NCBI GenBank assembly: GCA_030280995.1
Contig: JASXTE010000002.1
Location: 28,379,183-28,443,182, forward strand
Length of the DNA stretch: 64,000 nt
Direction of reading: 5' to 3'
Source of the DNA: Hemileia vastatrix
Lineage: Eukaryota; Basidiomycota; Pucciniomycetes; Pucciniales; Zaghouaniaceae
In this document: piece after piece, positions 45,501 to 56,393 of the stretch
Layout: each line of letters opens with the position of its first letter
Numbering within the stretch: position 1 is the stretch's first letter
Notes under the pieces: model-generated
Seen by the model: only the letters and a program-made list of their open reading frames with translations
The model's database searches: none
Told to the model about the DNA's origin: nothing
Program-made: the position numbers and the translations under genes

Positions 45501-46300
45501 GATGAGGCTACAGGGGATTATCCAAGCCCCTTTTATAGGCAATGGGTCCTCTGAAGCGCCACTATATTTGTAAATACAATAATTATAATAGAATAAAACA
45601 AGTATATCAAAGAGTAAGTGAAACATAACAATGTAGAGAAAAATATGAAACAAATAATTAAAAACCCCAATTAAGAATCCAATTTTCCCGCCATTAATTC
45701 CCAAATCAGTAAGTAAAAATAGTGAATAACTAAACAAGCCTGGAACATAGGAACTATGAGAAAAATCATTCAAAACAGATGGTACAGTCTGATTTAAGGA
45801 TTTTTAAGTGAAACAAAAAATATTCTGACGCAACAAATATGTAATTTATTTCAATTCAGTATTAATTAGTTTTTCCTGACACAATTATAGGTCAAAAGAA
45901 GCGTCATTATTTATTTTTTAATATTATAAGACATGATATTTAATATATAAATATAATTAATTAATTTAATTATATTATAAGTAAATTTTACACTTATAAT
46001 TATAATATATGTTTTTAATTAATTAAATATAAATTTATAATTATTAAATACATAAAAAATGTGCCATTATTTGTAGAATATAATATATTATGTTAAATTT
46101 AAATGTATAAAAAATTTATATAACCAATAAAATTAATATAACACTTATATGTAATAAAATACTTATATAATTTTATTATGCAATAAAATATTAATTTATA
46201 TACATTAAATACAATTCTTACCCCCTCTTTCAGGTCTTATAAGTTACATATTATTTACAGGACTCCTGGAATAGCCTGGCTGACAACTTTGGTCAGTCAT
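36501..46300 (-). CDS. C1 spliced accessory protein, split by B2
   Basis: Before B2 inserted, exon 1 ran from ATG 46300 to 37103, exon 2 is 37044-36563 and exon 3 begins at 36504, giving about 185 aa ending KPW. Exon 2 is open and reads DVEMEEVEILVDNTQDQKP, LPKGFRIKK, a heptad region, VSKWQWDW, HPYQGGKRRR and SKPW. B2 now lies between codons 4-5 and the rest of exon 1, so this copy can no longer be expressed normally. Its intact frame next to a stop-broken Gag frame is useful evidence on which frame mattered longer. Confidence 0.65.
36505..36562 (-). other. C1 predicted intron 2 (58 nt)
   Basis: GTACGT donor, CTGAC branch word, acceptor CTGTTCCTTCAG, exon 3 starting GTAAATC. Confidence 0.75.
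37045..37102 (-). other. C1 predicted intron 1 (58 nt)
   Basis: GTAAGT donor, CTAAT branch word, acceptor GCCCCAAACAG; same place and phase as C2 intron 1. Confidence 0.8.
37160..37164 (+). repeat. Target-site duplication of B2 (left)
   Basis: ACTTT, repeated at 46286-46290 after the right LTR. C2 has the unbroken site (CCACTTTGATCAG) at 55318. Confidence 0.9.
37165..38291 (-). repeat. B2 3' LTR
   Basis: 1127 bp; reverse complement begins TGTCAGCCAGGC and ends CTGACTGACA. Close to 45159-46285, with the TATA motif at 37536-37543. Confidence 0.95.
38292..38303 (-). other. B2 polypurine tract
   Basis: AGAGTGAGGGAG on the minus strand abutting the 3' LTR. Confidence 0.75.
43742..43799 (-). other. 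B2 predicted intron 2 (58 nt)
   Basis: Identical in layout to B1 intron 2 (GTAAGT, CTAAT, TTCTTCTGCAG). Confidence 0.85.
44339..44402 (-). other. B2 predicted intron 1 (64 nt)
   Basis: Same length as B1 intron 1; donor changed from GTAAGT to GTGAGT and acceptor from ACTGCAG to AATTCAG, both still functional types. Confidence 0.8.
44478..45158 (-). other. B2 leader and primer site, no gene
   Basis: AT-rich leader homologous to B1 28298-28984. The primer-site position reads TGAGGGCCTTTCC (45156-45144), with two or three changes from the A1/B1 word. An AAGTTCGAAAC word on the plus strand near 45051 resembles a tRNA T-arm. Confidence 0.55.
45159..46285 (-). repeat. B2 5' LTR
   Basis: 1127 bp, partner of 37165-38291; TATA motif at 45530-45537 on the minus strand. 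Confidence 0.95.
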
Positions 46301-47362
46301 TTTAAGATTCTACTGAAATGAAGGAAAGAGACAATAAGATTAATTAGTCTTTATTTTTAATTTTTATTTAACAGAAATAAAATAAAAATAATAATAAAAA
46401 ATCTTTTTAGGATAAAAATCAACTTAAATAAAATTAATTTATTAATAATAAAAAAATTTAAAACCAGGATTATAATATAATCAACTGTAGAAATAAATTA
46501 AAACTTTTATTTAATAATTATTTATTTTCAGGATTTAAATCAACTAATTTATTACCAGGACTTATTGTCAACTGAAGTAATCAAATATGAAACTTTATTA
46601 ATTTAACAAAATTTTATTAAACTGATAACTTAACTACCAGGACTTAATGTCAACTGAAGTAATTAAATATAAATTTTTTATTTTAAAATTTTCTTAAACT
46701 GATCACTTAACTACCAGGACTTAATGTCAACTGAAGTAATTAAATATGAGTTTTATTAATTAAAAAATTTCTTGAACTACCTGGACTCAAAGTCAACTGA
46801 AGTAATTAGATATTATTTATTAATTAAAAAAAATATTATTGTCAGGACAATTTGTCAACTGGAACAATTAAAATTCAAATTAGTCTGGACAATTGTCAAC
46901 TGAAAAATGATAATAATTAATATTAAAATATAATTATTTTATTACTTCTGGGACTAAGAACAGTTATTGCTCTATTATGTTCAACCAGGAAAAATAAAAA
47001 AAATATAATAATAAAATTAAATTCCAAATTACCAGACACCTCCCCCTGCAAAATGAGCAAATTAATGCCACTTACAGAGTGCTGAGTAAAAGGAAATACG
47101 TAGCAAATGAAGAGTGAAGAGTAACCCACAAATAGTAATAACAATAATTACCACGATATATACGATGTTTAGTCAGTATATGAACTTAAGTTTTGGAGCA
47201 CGGTTCAATTCCCGTTTGCAGCAAAAACTTTTATCATGTGACTTATGACGTTCGTCGTCTTCTCGCCTTCTCTCGTCCTTTACAGGTACTTGTACGCTGA
47301 TGGTCCCCTTGATTACGCCTCAAGTAACGTTGCGCCGTCAATATTTCGGAAACGATCCCAAT
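46286..47362 (-). other. C1 leader with repeats and gag start codon
   Basis: The C1 gag ATG is 46298-46300, next to the B2 duplication. Upstream in element sense lies a leader with repeats of the word CCAGGACTTAATGTCAACTG (plus-strand sense; 46555, 46637, 46714, a variant at 46780, shorter ones at 46851 and 46882). The primer-site-like TGGGATCGTTTCC is at 47360-47348. A GTAAGT on the minus strand near 47080 could be a leader splice donor. Confidence 0.75.
47202..47212 (+). other. tRNA T-arm-like word, antisense to C1 leader
   Basis: GGTTCAATTCC, one base from the RNA polymerase III B-box consensus GGTTCGANTCC. The C2 copy (56233-56243) fits the consensus exactly. No complete tRNA cloverleaf is apparent. 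Confidence 0.4.
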
Positions 47363-48169
47363 TGTCAAGGTACACTTTTGGTCTAGAAGATTTGGTATGA
47401 AGTTTTACGAGGATTTTAAGGGTTAAAATGGTTTCTCAACAATTTGGTACATATTTCTTAAATCAAGGATGATTATTTTACTCAATTTAAAAGAGGTATG
47501 ATTAAAATATTGATATAAATTATATATTAGAGTTACGTATTGTAAATACTAATGCTATAGATTATAAGAATAAGTGTTTGATTTATTATTGTTGTTATAA
47601 AAGTAATGTAGTAATGGAATGATTAAAAGACAACAAAAAGAGGGGCCTTATATAGGCAAAGGAGAGACAAAGCACGGCAATCAAATTCTAAAAACAGTAG
47701 TATGAGAGAGAGAAAAGAATATTCCAGAAGGAGTATTTCAAATAATAAAGTTATTCTAAAAAGAAGGCGTCAAACAGATGTATTTACAGAGTATGTCAGA
47801 AAATACATCAATTTATTTAATATTTACTGTAGAAGTCAATTCTAAATAAGAAATTTGAATTTTTTGTATATATTTAATATTATTTGAATATTAAAATCTT
47901 ATTTTAACTTAATATCTATTTTTTAATATAAATTTTTATTTTTTCCAACATGTCAAATGAGCACGGTGTTAGAGAAAAATATAAGGGACAATTTTATATT
48001 TTAATTTTAATTATTTATTTAATTTTATCATTCTGTAATTAGTTAATTTATTATAACTAATTTTAATTTAACTAAATTATAATTAAATAATAATTAAAAT
48101 GGTAAGGTGCGGCTTCATCCAGTAAATAATTAATTATTTCACTAGGTAAGTCTAGTAGCCTGGCTGACA
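47363..48169 (-). repeat. C1 5' LTR
   Basis: 807 bp, about five differences from 20913-21719; TATA-like word at 47647-47654 on the minus strand. Confidence 0.95.
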
Positions 48170-49663
48170 AGAAGGGTATCATTTTGAGAGGTGGAATATA
48201 TATGTGAAAATGTGGAGAATTTTGGAGAGGAAGTGGAAAATCATTTTTCTGCTCCTTTAGGGTATTTAATGGTGATGTTAAATGGTAAAGAGGGAAAGGC
48301 CCTGGTGGATTCTGCATCTCAAATTGATTTAATTTTTTGGATTAAGAAACATCAATAGGCTTTCCAATTAAAACTGGTACTGGTGGTAATATAAGAGGCA
48401 TAGGTGGGATGCTACTGAGCTGATGGGAAAAGAAGAGCATATCAAGTTATGTATTGGTGGATCTGCTGGTAGAGTGCACTTTTATGTGGCCATGGGATCT
48501 GTGAAAACAGTTCTTGGTGGGTTATTTATGATGGACCTTGAGGCTAGGATAGGTTATCAGAGTGGAATGGAGATTATTTAAGAGATTACTGGTGACAATA
48601 TGAGAAGGATTCACTTGGAGATAACTGCTGGGAGACTAGGCCTGGCCTTACCACCATGTTTCAGTGTTGTTTATACACCAAGATGTAAATTAAATAGTCA
48701 GCTTCTGGTGAATTTATAAAAAAAGATAAGTATGAAGACACCCATTTTTTGGGGTAGTTGGTGCTTATCACTCTAATGTTACAATCTCTCCTCATGAAGA
48801 GATTTCAGATTGAAATAGGTCAGCTCACTTGGAGATAATTCAAGTGGATTCTCAATTATTTTCTCTTGATATTTCATTGGAATGTCATTATGTGTTAATT
48901 TTTTCTATATGTTTGTCATCACTGTCAAATTTTTCTATTAGTTTTAAAAATGGTATAAAAGGAGAAATTGAATATATTTTGTTTGATAAAAGTTTGAATG
49001 GAAATTTGTAAAGTAGTAGGGATAGTAGTGGTGGATTATTTTATGGCCTCCAGCAAGAGGATAAACTGCAATTAACTCATCAAAATCAACATAAAAATTT
49101 TAGTATAATTAATTCAAAAAAAAATATTTTTGATGACTCTAGTTTTGTCCTCCAGAAAGAGGTTAGACTTCCAGCTTTATTTGCTGGGGATTTTGTAATA
49201 GAAAATGGTGGGAATGGTTTTGGAAAATTATATGATAAATTAGATGAAGGCTTGGGGGGTAAAAGTTTAATAAATAAAAAATTATTATGTTTCATCTTAT
49301 TTTGTTTCTGATTCTAATGATGAAGAAAGTTCTGTTGATAATTTATTTTATTTTGAATCAAGAAGCAATAAAATTCCTCAACTCAAAGTGGACATAGATG
49401 CAGCTAAATATAAGAAGGTAACTAATAAGGTAAGACCAATTAACAAACTGCTACCTACTGAATTAAGTCCACCTTTGAAGAGGCCAACATTATTTAGAGA
49501 TCCTTATGACTTTCCTTTAGTCAAGAATCTACCTGAATTTTCTGGAACTTCTAGAATTACTTTTGAGAGATTGGGTGTTGTGAACTCTAGACCTGAAAAT
49601 TGGTTTTCAGGAAAAGAGAAGAAGTTATTGTTGGATGTGATGGTAAAGAGGGAGAAGGCCATT
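48170..49663 (+). pseudogene. D1, segment 2: protease-like to pre-RT region
   Basis: It begins with the right AGAAG duplication and continues D1 where 20912 stopped; D2 shows the joined form at 61220. A retropepsin-like stretch (SAPLGYLMVMLNGKEGKALVDSASQ in variant form, near 48260-48330) has D-S-A in place of D-S/T-G. Several stops follow. An open piece at 49388-49687 reads ...NWFSGKEKKLLLDVMVKREKAI, the acidic pre-RT linker typical of this Gypsy group. The segment ends at the CCATT target site of C2. Confidence 0.75.
49659..49663 (+). repeat. Target-site duplication of C2 (left)
   Basis: CCATT, repeated at 57467-57471. Confidence 0.9.
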
Positions 49664-50485
49664 TGTCAAGGGTCACTTTTGGTCTAGAAGCTTTGGTACG
49701 GTCTTATATGAAGATTTTAAGGTATTATTTGACTCTCAATAATTAGGTACGTATTTCTCAATCAGGTATGATTTATTTACTCAAATTAAGAGGTAGATTT
49801 AAATATTTTATATAAGTTATAGAATAGAATTACGGTTGTTGTAAGTACTAAAGATATAAGTTATAATAAATAAGTTTTAGTGTTATTGTTATTGTAGTAA
49901 AATGAGTTGGTAAAATAGAATGATCAAAAGACAACAAAAAGAGAGGCCTTTTATAGGCAAAGGAGAGACAAAGCACGGAAATAAAATTCTAAAAACAGTA
50001 GGAAGAGAGAGAGAAAAAGAACATTCCAGAAAGAGTATTTCAAATAATAAAGTTATTCCAAAAAGAAGGCGTCAAAAAGATGTATTTACAGAGTATGTCA
50101 GAAATACATCAATATTTTTAATATTTACTGTAAATGTCAATCCCAAATAAGAAATTTGATTTTTTTGTATATATTTAATATTATTTGAATATTCAAATCT
50201 TATTTTATCTTTGTATTTTATTTTTTAAATATAAAGTTTTATTTTTTCCCAACCTGTCAAATGAGCACGGTGTTAGAGAAAAATATAGGGGACAAAATTA
50301 TAATTTTAATTTTACTTATTTAATTAATTAATTAATTTAATTTTAACATTCTGTAACTAGTTAATTTATAACTAATTTTAATGTAACTAAATAATAATTA
50401 AATAATAATTAAAGATGATAAGGTGCGGCTTCATCCAGTAAATAATTAATTATTTCACTGGGTAAATCTAGTAGCCTGGCTGACA
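49664..50485 (-). repeat. C2 3' LTR
   Basis: 822 bp, TATA word at 49948-49955 (minus strand). It has a 13-bp stretch near 50213 that is absent from the 5' LTR. Confidence 0.95.
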
Positions 50486-50497
50486 CTCCCTCACTCT
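50486..50497 (-). other. C2 polypurine tract
   Basis: AGAGTGAGGGAG on the minus strand. Confidence 0.75.
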
Positions 50498-53400
50498 AAA
50501 AAAAAAATAAAAATAAAATGCTATGATTTTTTCTTCTTATACTTTTTTAGTAGAGTAGGAAGATTAGATATCTCCTTCCCAGGTATCCAAGAATCATATT
50601 CAGATGATTTATTCTTGAATCTCAATAAGTATTCTGTACCTTTCTCAGCAGTGACTATGCTGTCATTTAATATTTTTTTCAATTTCTGCTGTCTCAGTGA
50701 TTTCATTTGGGGTTTTCTTTGGTCTACCCCTCATTCTTGGAAATAAATCACTATTGGATGTGTAAGGTTTCAAAAGAGATATTGGAAAAACAGGATGTTT
50801 TCTGTCATATGGGGAATACAGAATAACTTCAATTGCATTATCTCCAATCATTCTTCTGAAAACAAAAGGACCAACAAATGGATCTTTTAATTTGTTATTA
50901 CCTTGTAAGTTGAAGTGGACTGTAGAAATCAACACTTCATCACCCTTTTTAAAAGTGTATTCTTTATGGGATTTGTCCCATCTTTTCTTCTCATATTCAA
51001 ATGATTTTTCAATACATTTTTGAGCATGATTTCTACATAGTTGTTGCATTTGAAGAAAAGATTTTACACCAGGATGTATATCCAATTTAGGTATTTTGTT
51101 ATTGAGAATTTGGGCAGGAGTATTAGGAACATATCCAAGCCAGAGCTCAAAAGGCTTTCTTTGAGTAACAGAATGAACAGTGCTATTATAAGCAAATTCT
51201 AACCCAGGAAGTAAGGTAACCCAATCATGAGTGAATCTGTCATTATCTTTATACTCAAGGCCAAAGGCACAATACCTTCTTATCATGTCCTCTAAAGTCT
51301 GAATCATTCTTTTAGCTAAACCATCAATCTGAGGGTGATGGGCAGTAGAAAGTTTCAGATCACAACCACAAACATCCATCAGAGACATCCAAAATTCAGA
51401 AGTAAATTTAGGGTCTCTGTCAGAGATTATGGCTTTAGGAAAACCAGCAGTATTAAACATATGAGACCACCATAAGAAAGCTAATTCTTTAGTGGAAACA
51501 TCCTTGTGGGTAGGGATAAATTTACACATTTTTGTGAATCTGTCCACAATAACCCAACAAGAGTTATAACTGTCTTTACCAGCAATAGGTAATCCTGTTA
51601 CAAAATCCATGTTTATTATTTGCCATGGAGCATCAGGAGGTTCAATATGTTGCATTAATCCTGCTCTTTTACCAGTTAATCTTTTTGATTTTTGGCATGA
51701 ATCACAGGATTCAACATATAATTTTGTGTCCTCAGACATATTAGCCCACCAAGCAGTGTTCTTAATTCTGATCATTGTTTTGTCAAGATCAAAATGTCCA
51801 GCTAATATGTCATCATGACAAATTTTCAAGATGATTTCTTTCATAGAGGGAGGAATAACAATAACATTACTCAACTTTCTTCTATAATATAGATATCCTT
51901 CATCAATTGAAAATTCTCCTTTTTCCAAACCTTTTTGGTACTTTGGTGGAAGGGTTTTAATTAATGCTTGTATTGAAGCATTCTTTGGATCATTTAATAT
52001 GGTGCATAACTTTTTCAAGTCAGTGTCCTTATCATATGATTCCAGAATAAGCTGTAATAGCTCTTCCTCCATATCAACCACATATATCCCATGGATATGG
52101 ATAATTTCATCCTCAGGATCATAAGCAGGATTTGAGTCATCATTTGGTAAGGGTAGAGATATTATCTTCAATATCTTTTCTCTTTGTGGGAGAAGCAGGA
52201 TAAGGCTTCTTCTTTAAACTAGGTGGTATATCAGTTAATGGGCAAGACAATAAAAGTTTCATTTCCTCTTTAACTAATCCCAGTTCATGTGACCCATGAG
52301 CAAAGGCCATAGGAAAAGATTTTATCAAGTTAATGATGGAATCTTTATCCTCACCAGAAAGTTGTTCTCCAAAAGAGGCATTGTCAATTTCAGACATAAG
52401 GGCATGCATTTCCTTTGTAGATCTTCCTTTATATTGAACCACAGAATTACATGTGTTCAATTCTGGTTTTAATAATTTTTTAGGGGAGTAAATTTTAAAT
52501 TTTCTCTTCCCATTAAACCCCATTGTGAAACATTGGTTTGAGGGATCCAATTTTATGCCATACTTGGTTAAAATATCATTCCTTACAATAAACCAATTGC
52601 TCAAGTTATCATTTTTCATGACAACAAAATCACAAATAGCTCTTATAAAACCATGGTTATATTTAAAAAACACTGTGGCTTTGTATTTAACAATGGGGGA
52701 AAAAACAGAGCCATACCCTCTCCAATTTTCAGAAATGATAGGCATCAGTTTAGATTTATAGTCTTGATCTACTGAAGCAAGTGCTCTTTCAGATACTACA
52801 CTTACTCCAGCTCCAGAATCCAGAACAACTTCAATGCTGGTTCCATTGATCAAGACTGGTGCCTTAAGAGGGGCAATAACAATTGAGTTATCCTCAATGT
52901 TCTTTATGATCTCAGCATCCTCAACTGTAGATAAATCATTATTATCAATGTCAATAGTATTTAAATAATGAATATCTTCTTACAGCATCAAGATTTCTTG
53001 TTGAGATTCATATGAAATATTGCTGGCACAATCACTTGATGTATCATCCAGTGCCACTGTGTCATCAGCATGCTCCTCTGTTTGTTCCACAAGATTTATC
53101 TTCCTGTCACAAACATGGCCTTTCTGCCAAGGCTTGTTGCACTTGAAGCAAGTGTTTGTTGCATACTTCTTTGGTGCAACAGGGGCAGAAGGTTTACCAA
53201 CCTTTTCCAGAGGTTTTTGTTGGTAAGTGGAGGGTTTCTCCAAAGGGGTCCTAGGAATGAATCTTCTTGCATCATACTTATTGTTTAGAAGTATCTCATT
53301 GCAAGTATTAATGAAAGAAGAGGGTTCTTTGGAGAACTCAGTCCTAGCCACAATCAAGTCTCTCAGAGACATTGGTAATTTATAGAGGATCCTGTCCTTC

Positions 53401-54660
53401 CATAAATCAAACTCCATATTTGGGTCCATTGCCCTTAAGATTTTTACAAGTTTCATTAAAAACTCAATAGGTTTATCAGTAGAAGAGCTATATCTAGTTT
53501 CCTCATACTGCCTTTGTTGAGCCATTCTGAACTTGGAGCCACCAAATTGTGCTTTAATTAATTTCTTCCAATCCTCCCATGAGTAGTCATTCCCATCCAG
53601 GAGAACAGATTCATACCACATCAGGGCAACATTAGTGAACAAAGAAATTAATTTGGAAACAATTTCCTAATCTGGGAGTTTGTAAGAATTTTTTAAATTA
53701 TCAATTCTGCAAATAAATTGTTGCCAATCAGAGGAAGAATCACCATCAAATGTTGGGTACTGGTCAAGTTTTGGCCAATTCTTTTGATTTGAAGGAGTCT
53801 CCTTAGTACTAGCTTGTTTCTGAGTAAGAAGCAGCTGTAATTTCTCTAATTGTGCTGAAATCTCATTGTTTAATCCTTCTGTTTCAGATCCTGGTGCATC
53901 ATCAGTTTTTGATGGAAACTCAGTGTTATCAACAGGTATTTCTGGATCAATTTTTATTTTAGATGAACTAGCCACAGGTACTGGTTGAGCATCCTGCACT
54001 ATATGTTCCTTCACAGAATTGTCAGAATATTTTTGGTCATTTAACAATGAGTTCAATGTTTCTTCAATGGTTGTTAGTCTTGTTTTCATTCTTGGAAGAC
54101 TAGATAAACTTTCATTGACAGTTGCAAAAGATAATTGGTTTTTATGTTGAAAAGATGACAAATGGTCACTCAATCTTTTCTGATTTATCTTATCTATTTC
54201 TACCTCCTGGCAACAGGCAGATGCAGTATCTTTTAGTTTAGACAAATCATTTTTTATATTTTGCCATAAAGCAATTTTCTTTTCATGGGTTGCTTTGTAA
54301 TGAGACAATTCATCAGAGACTCTCTGTGCTTCACTTTTTAATGCTTGAAAACCCTGATCAGTTAACAAACTATTATATCTTTGAGTCAATTGCATATTGT
54401 TCATTATATGATTTTGCTTGAAAATAATATCTCTCAAGTGCTCATCATTAATTCTTGCTACATCTGGAGTGTTTCTCAATAAGGAAACTGAGTAACTTTC
54501 CAGACTCTCATAAAACTCAGGGTCAAGAGTTTCATCAATCACAGCCATATCAGGATTAATCATTGAGGTAGCAATTAAAAGTAATGGATTGGATACATGA
54601 GATAACTGTCTACTATTCCCAGCCTCTATAGGTCTCAAGGTTTCATCCTGCCTTCCAGAT

Positions 54661-55334
54661 TTACCTGAAGGAACAGAGTCAGCCACAAGAAAAGGCACTT
54701 GAGAATCAATAGAGGGACGTACCAGGGTTTGCTGGGTATCACCATATTGGGCTTCCTTCTTCTTTTGCCTCCTTGATAAGGGTGGGGAGGAGTGGGGTTT
54801 GCCTGGGTGGGCCTTGATGAACCTACCTGAGGTAATTGATGCTGATTTTGAGCTAAGTAGTCCCACTGTGTGTTGAGCCAGTCCCACTGCCACTTGGACA
54901 CTTCCACCATCTCTTGGGATTGGGGAGCCAATTGTTGTTGATCCCTGGGAGGAAGAGGTTTCCTTTTCTCTTGGAGAGAAGTATTTATTCTTTTCTCCCT
55001 TTCTTCCAAGGCATCTACCCTTACCTTTAGTTTTAAGCTGTCTGTCTTTAACTCCTTTATGTGGGTTGACAGATTCTTTATCTGCTGGGACAACAGCATC
55101 TTTTTTATCTTGAAGCCTCTTGGAAGCTCTTCTGGTGGGTTTGTCCTGGGTTTCTGATCCTGAGTATTGTCCACTAGGATTTCTACTTCTTCCATTTCCA
55201 CATCCTGTTTGGGGCAAGGATTTATTAGTTTGAGAAATTCTTCTTGTTAGAAGAGAACTTACAGAAGTAGGCTCATCATAATCAATTAAGTCTAGTTCTT
55301 CTTCACGTGCAGCAAAACCACTTTGATCAGTCAT
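54661..55334 (-). CDS. C2 spliced accessory protein (exons 55334-55263, 55204-54723, 54664-54661)
   Basis: Predicted 185 aa: MTDQSGFAAREEELDLIDY... joined to DVEMEEVEIL, LPRGFKIKK, a heptad-rich stretch (IKNLSTHIKELKTDSLKLKV), VSKWQWDWLNTQWDYLAQ, HPYQGGKRRRKP and SKPW. Without removal of intron 2 this frame reads on for 29 codons of hydrophobic sequence (YVPLLILKCLFLW); with removal it stops right after Trp, as in families A and B. All exons are open and all splice signals present, so this is the best candidate with B1 for expression. Exon 2 also has its own ATG at codon 4. Function unknown. Confidence 0.8.
54665..54722 (-). other. C2 predicted intron 2 (58 nt)
   Basis: GTACGT donor, CTGAC at intron positions 41-45, acceptor CTGTTCCTTCAG. 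Donor weaker than in A and B. Confidence 0.75.
55205..55262 (-). other. C2 predicted intron 1 (58 nt)
   Basis: GTAAGT donor at phase 0, AAACTAATAAA branch region, acceptor CCCCAAACAG, exon 2 starting GATGTGGAAATG exactly as in B1. Confidence 0.85.
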
Positions 55335-56393
55335 TTTAAGATTCTACTGAAATGAAGGAAAAGAGACAAAAAATTAATTAGTCTTTATTTTTAATTTTTA
55401 TTTAACAGAAATAAAATAAAAATAATAAAAAAATCTTTTTAGGATAAAAATCAACTTAAATAAAATTAATAAAAAAAATTTAAAACCAGGATAATGCAAT
55501 CAACTGTAGAAATAAATTAGAATTTCTATTAATTTTTATTTTCAGGATTTAAATCAACTAATTTATTACCAGGATTTATTTTCAACTGAAATAATCAAAT
55601 ATGAATCTTTATTAATAAAAATTATTTTAACTGATTAATTAACTACCAGGACTTAATGTCAACTGAAGTAATTTAAATATGAATTTTATTACTTAAAAAG
55701 ATTTATTGGATTACCAGGACTCAAAGTCAACTGAAGTAATGAAATGTTAATTATTTATTAAAAAAAATATAATTGTCAGGACAATTTGTCAACTGGAACA
55801 ATTAATTAATCAGGACAAATGTCAACTGAAAATTTATAATAATTATTTTATTCAATAAAAAATATTATTGTCAGGACAGTTTGTCAACTGGAACAATTAA
55901 AATTCAAATTAATCAGGACAATTGTCAACTGAAAAATGATAATAATTAATATTAATATATAATTATTTTATTACCTCTGGGACTAAGAACAGTTATTGCT
56001 CTATTATGGTCAACCAGGAAAAATAAATAAAAAAATATAATAATAAAAATAAATTCCAATTACCAGACACCTCCCCCTGCAAAATGAGCAAGTTAATGCC
56101 ACTTACAGAGTGCTGAGTAAAAGGAAATACGTAGCAAATGAAGAGTGAAGAGTAACCCACAAATAGTAATCACAATAATTACCACGATATATACGATCTT
56201 TAGTCAGTATATGAACTTAAGTTTTGGAGCGCGGTTCGATTCCCGTTCGCAGCAAAAACTTTTATCACGTGACGTATGATGTTCGTCATTTTCTCGCCTC
56301 CACTTGTCCTTTACAGGTGCTTGTATGCCAATGGTCCCCTCAATTACGCCTCAAGTAACGTTGCGCCGTCGATATTTCAGAAAGGATCCCAAT
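55335..56393 (-). other. C2 leader with repeats and primer site
   Basis: Homologous to 46301-47362. It carries repeats of the CCAGGACTTAATGTCAACTG type (plus-strand sense) between about 55570 and 55930, with the shorter TCAGGACA...GTCAACTG form repeated toward 55930. The primer-site-like TGGGATCCTTTCT lies at 56391-56379. No gene. Confidence 0.75.
56233..56243 (+). other. B-box/T-arm-like word, antisense to C2 leader
   Basis: GGTTCGATTCC matches the RNA polymerase III B-box consensus. The context TTAGTCAGTATATGAAC ... GGAGCGCGGTTCGATTCCCG ... CGCAGCA recalls a shortened tRNA but lacks a pairing acceptor stem. Confidence 0.45.

Larger units (their letters stand above)
37165..46285 (-). mobile_element. 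B2: Ty3/Gypsy chromovirus, damaged
   Basis: A 9121-bp minus-strand family-B element with 1127-bp LTRs and ACTTT duplications, inserted in the start of C1 gag. Its coding region is nearly the same as B1, but its LTRs are shorter by 125 bp and clearly more diverged from B1 than the coding regions are. Confidence 0.95.
20913..48169 (-). mobile_element. C1: Ty3/Gypsy chromovirus with two nested insertions
   Basis: A minus-strand element bounded by 807-bp LTRs and AGAAG duplications. Subtracting B1 and B2 leaves about 8.7 kb. It retains leader, gag, protease, RT, RNase H, integrase and chromodomain but with several stops and at least one frameshift. B1 interrupts it in gag and B2 at the fourth codon of gag. 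It lies in D1. Confidence 0.95.
50521..55334 (-). pseudogene. C2 gag-pol with RT/RNase H deletion
   Basis: From ATG 55334: acidic N-terminus, overprinted region, helices, capsid-like domain, knuckle CFKCNKPWQKGHVC, protease DSGAGV. Stops lie at 53667 (Glu to TAG) and 52980 (Glu to TAA). Near 52150 the sequence jumps from the pre-RT word RKDIEDNIS to LPLPNDDSNPAYDPEDE of the RNase H-integrase link, shifting frame. Integrase follows (open from about 52168 to 50663) with DRDPKF and a changed HHPQIDGLAKR, so the catalytic Glu is now Lys. A one-base insertion in an A-run near 50685 precedes the chromodomain. Confidence 0.92.

Noticed and set aside
49920..50150. 76-codon basic frame in the C2 LTR, repeated at 56914
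   Set aside because: LTR sequence read in the antisense direction of the element; broken in the C1 LTRs.
56195..56260. A functional tRNA gene
   Set aside because: Only the T-arm/B-box is convincing; no acceptor stem or anticodon arm could be paired by eye, so it is reported only as tRNA-like.
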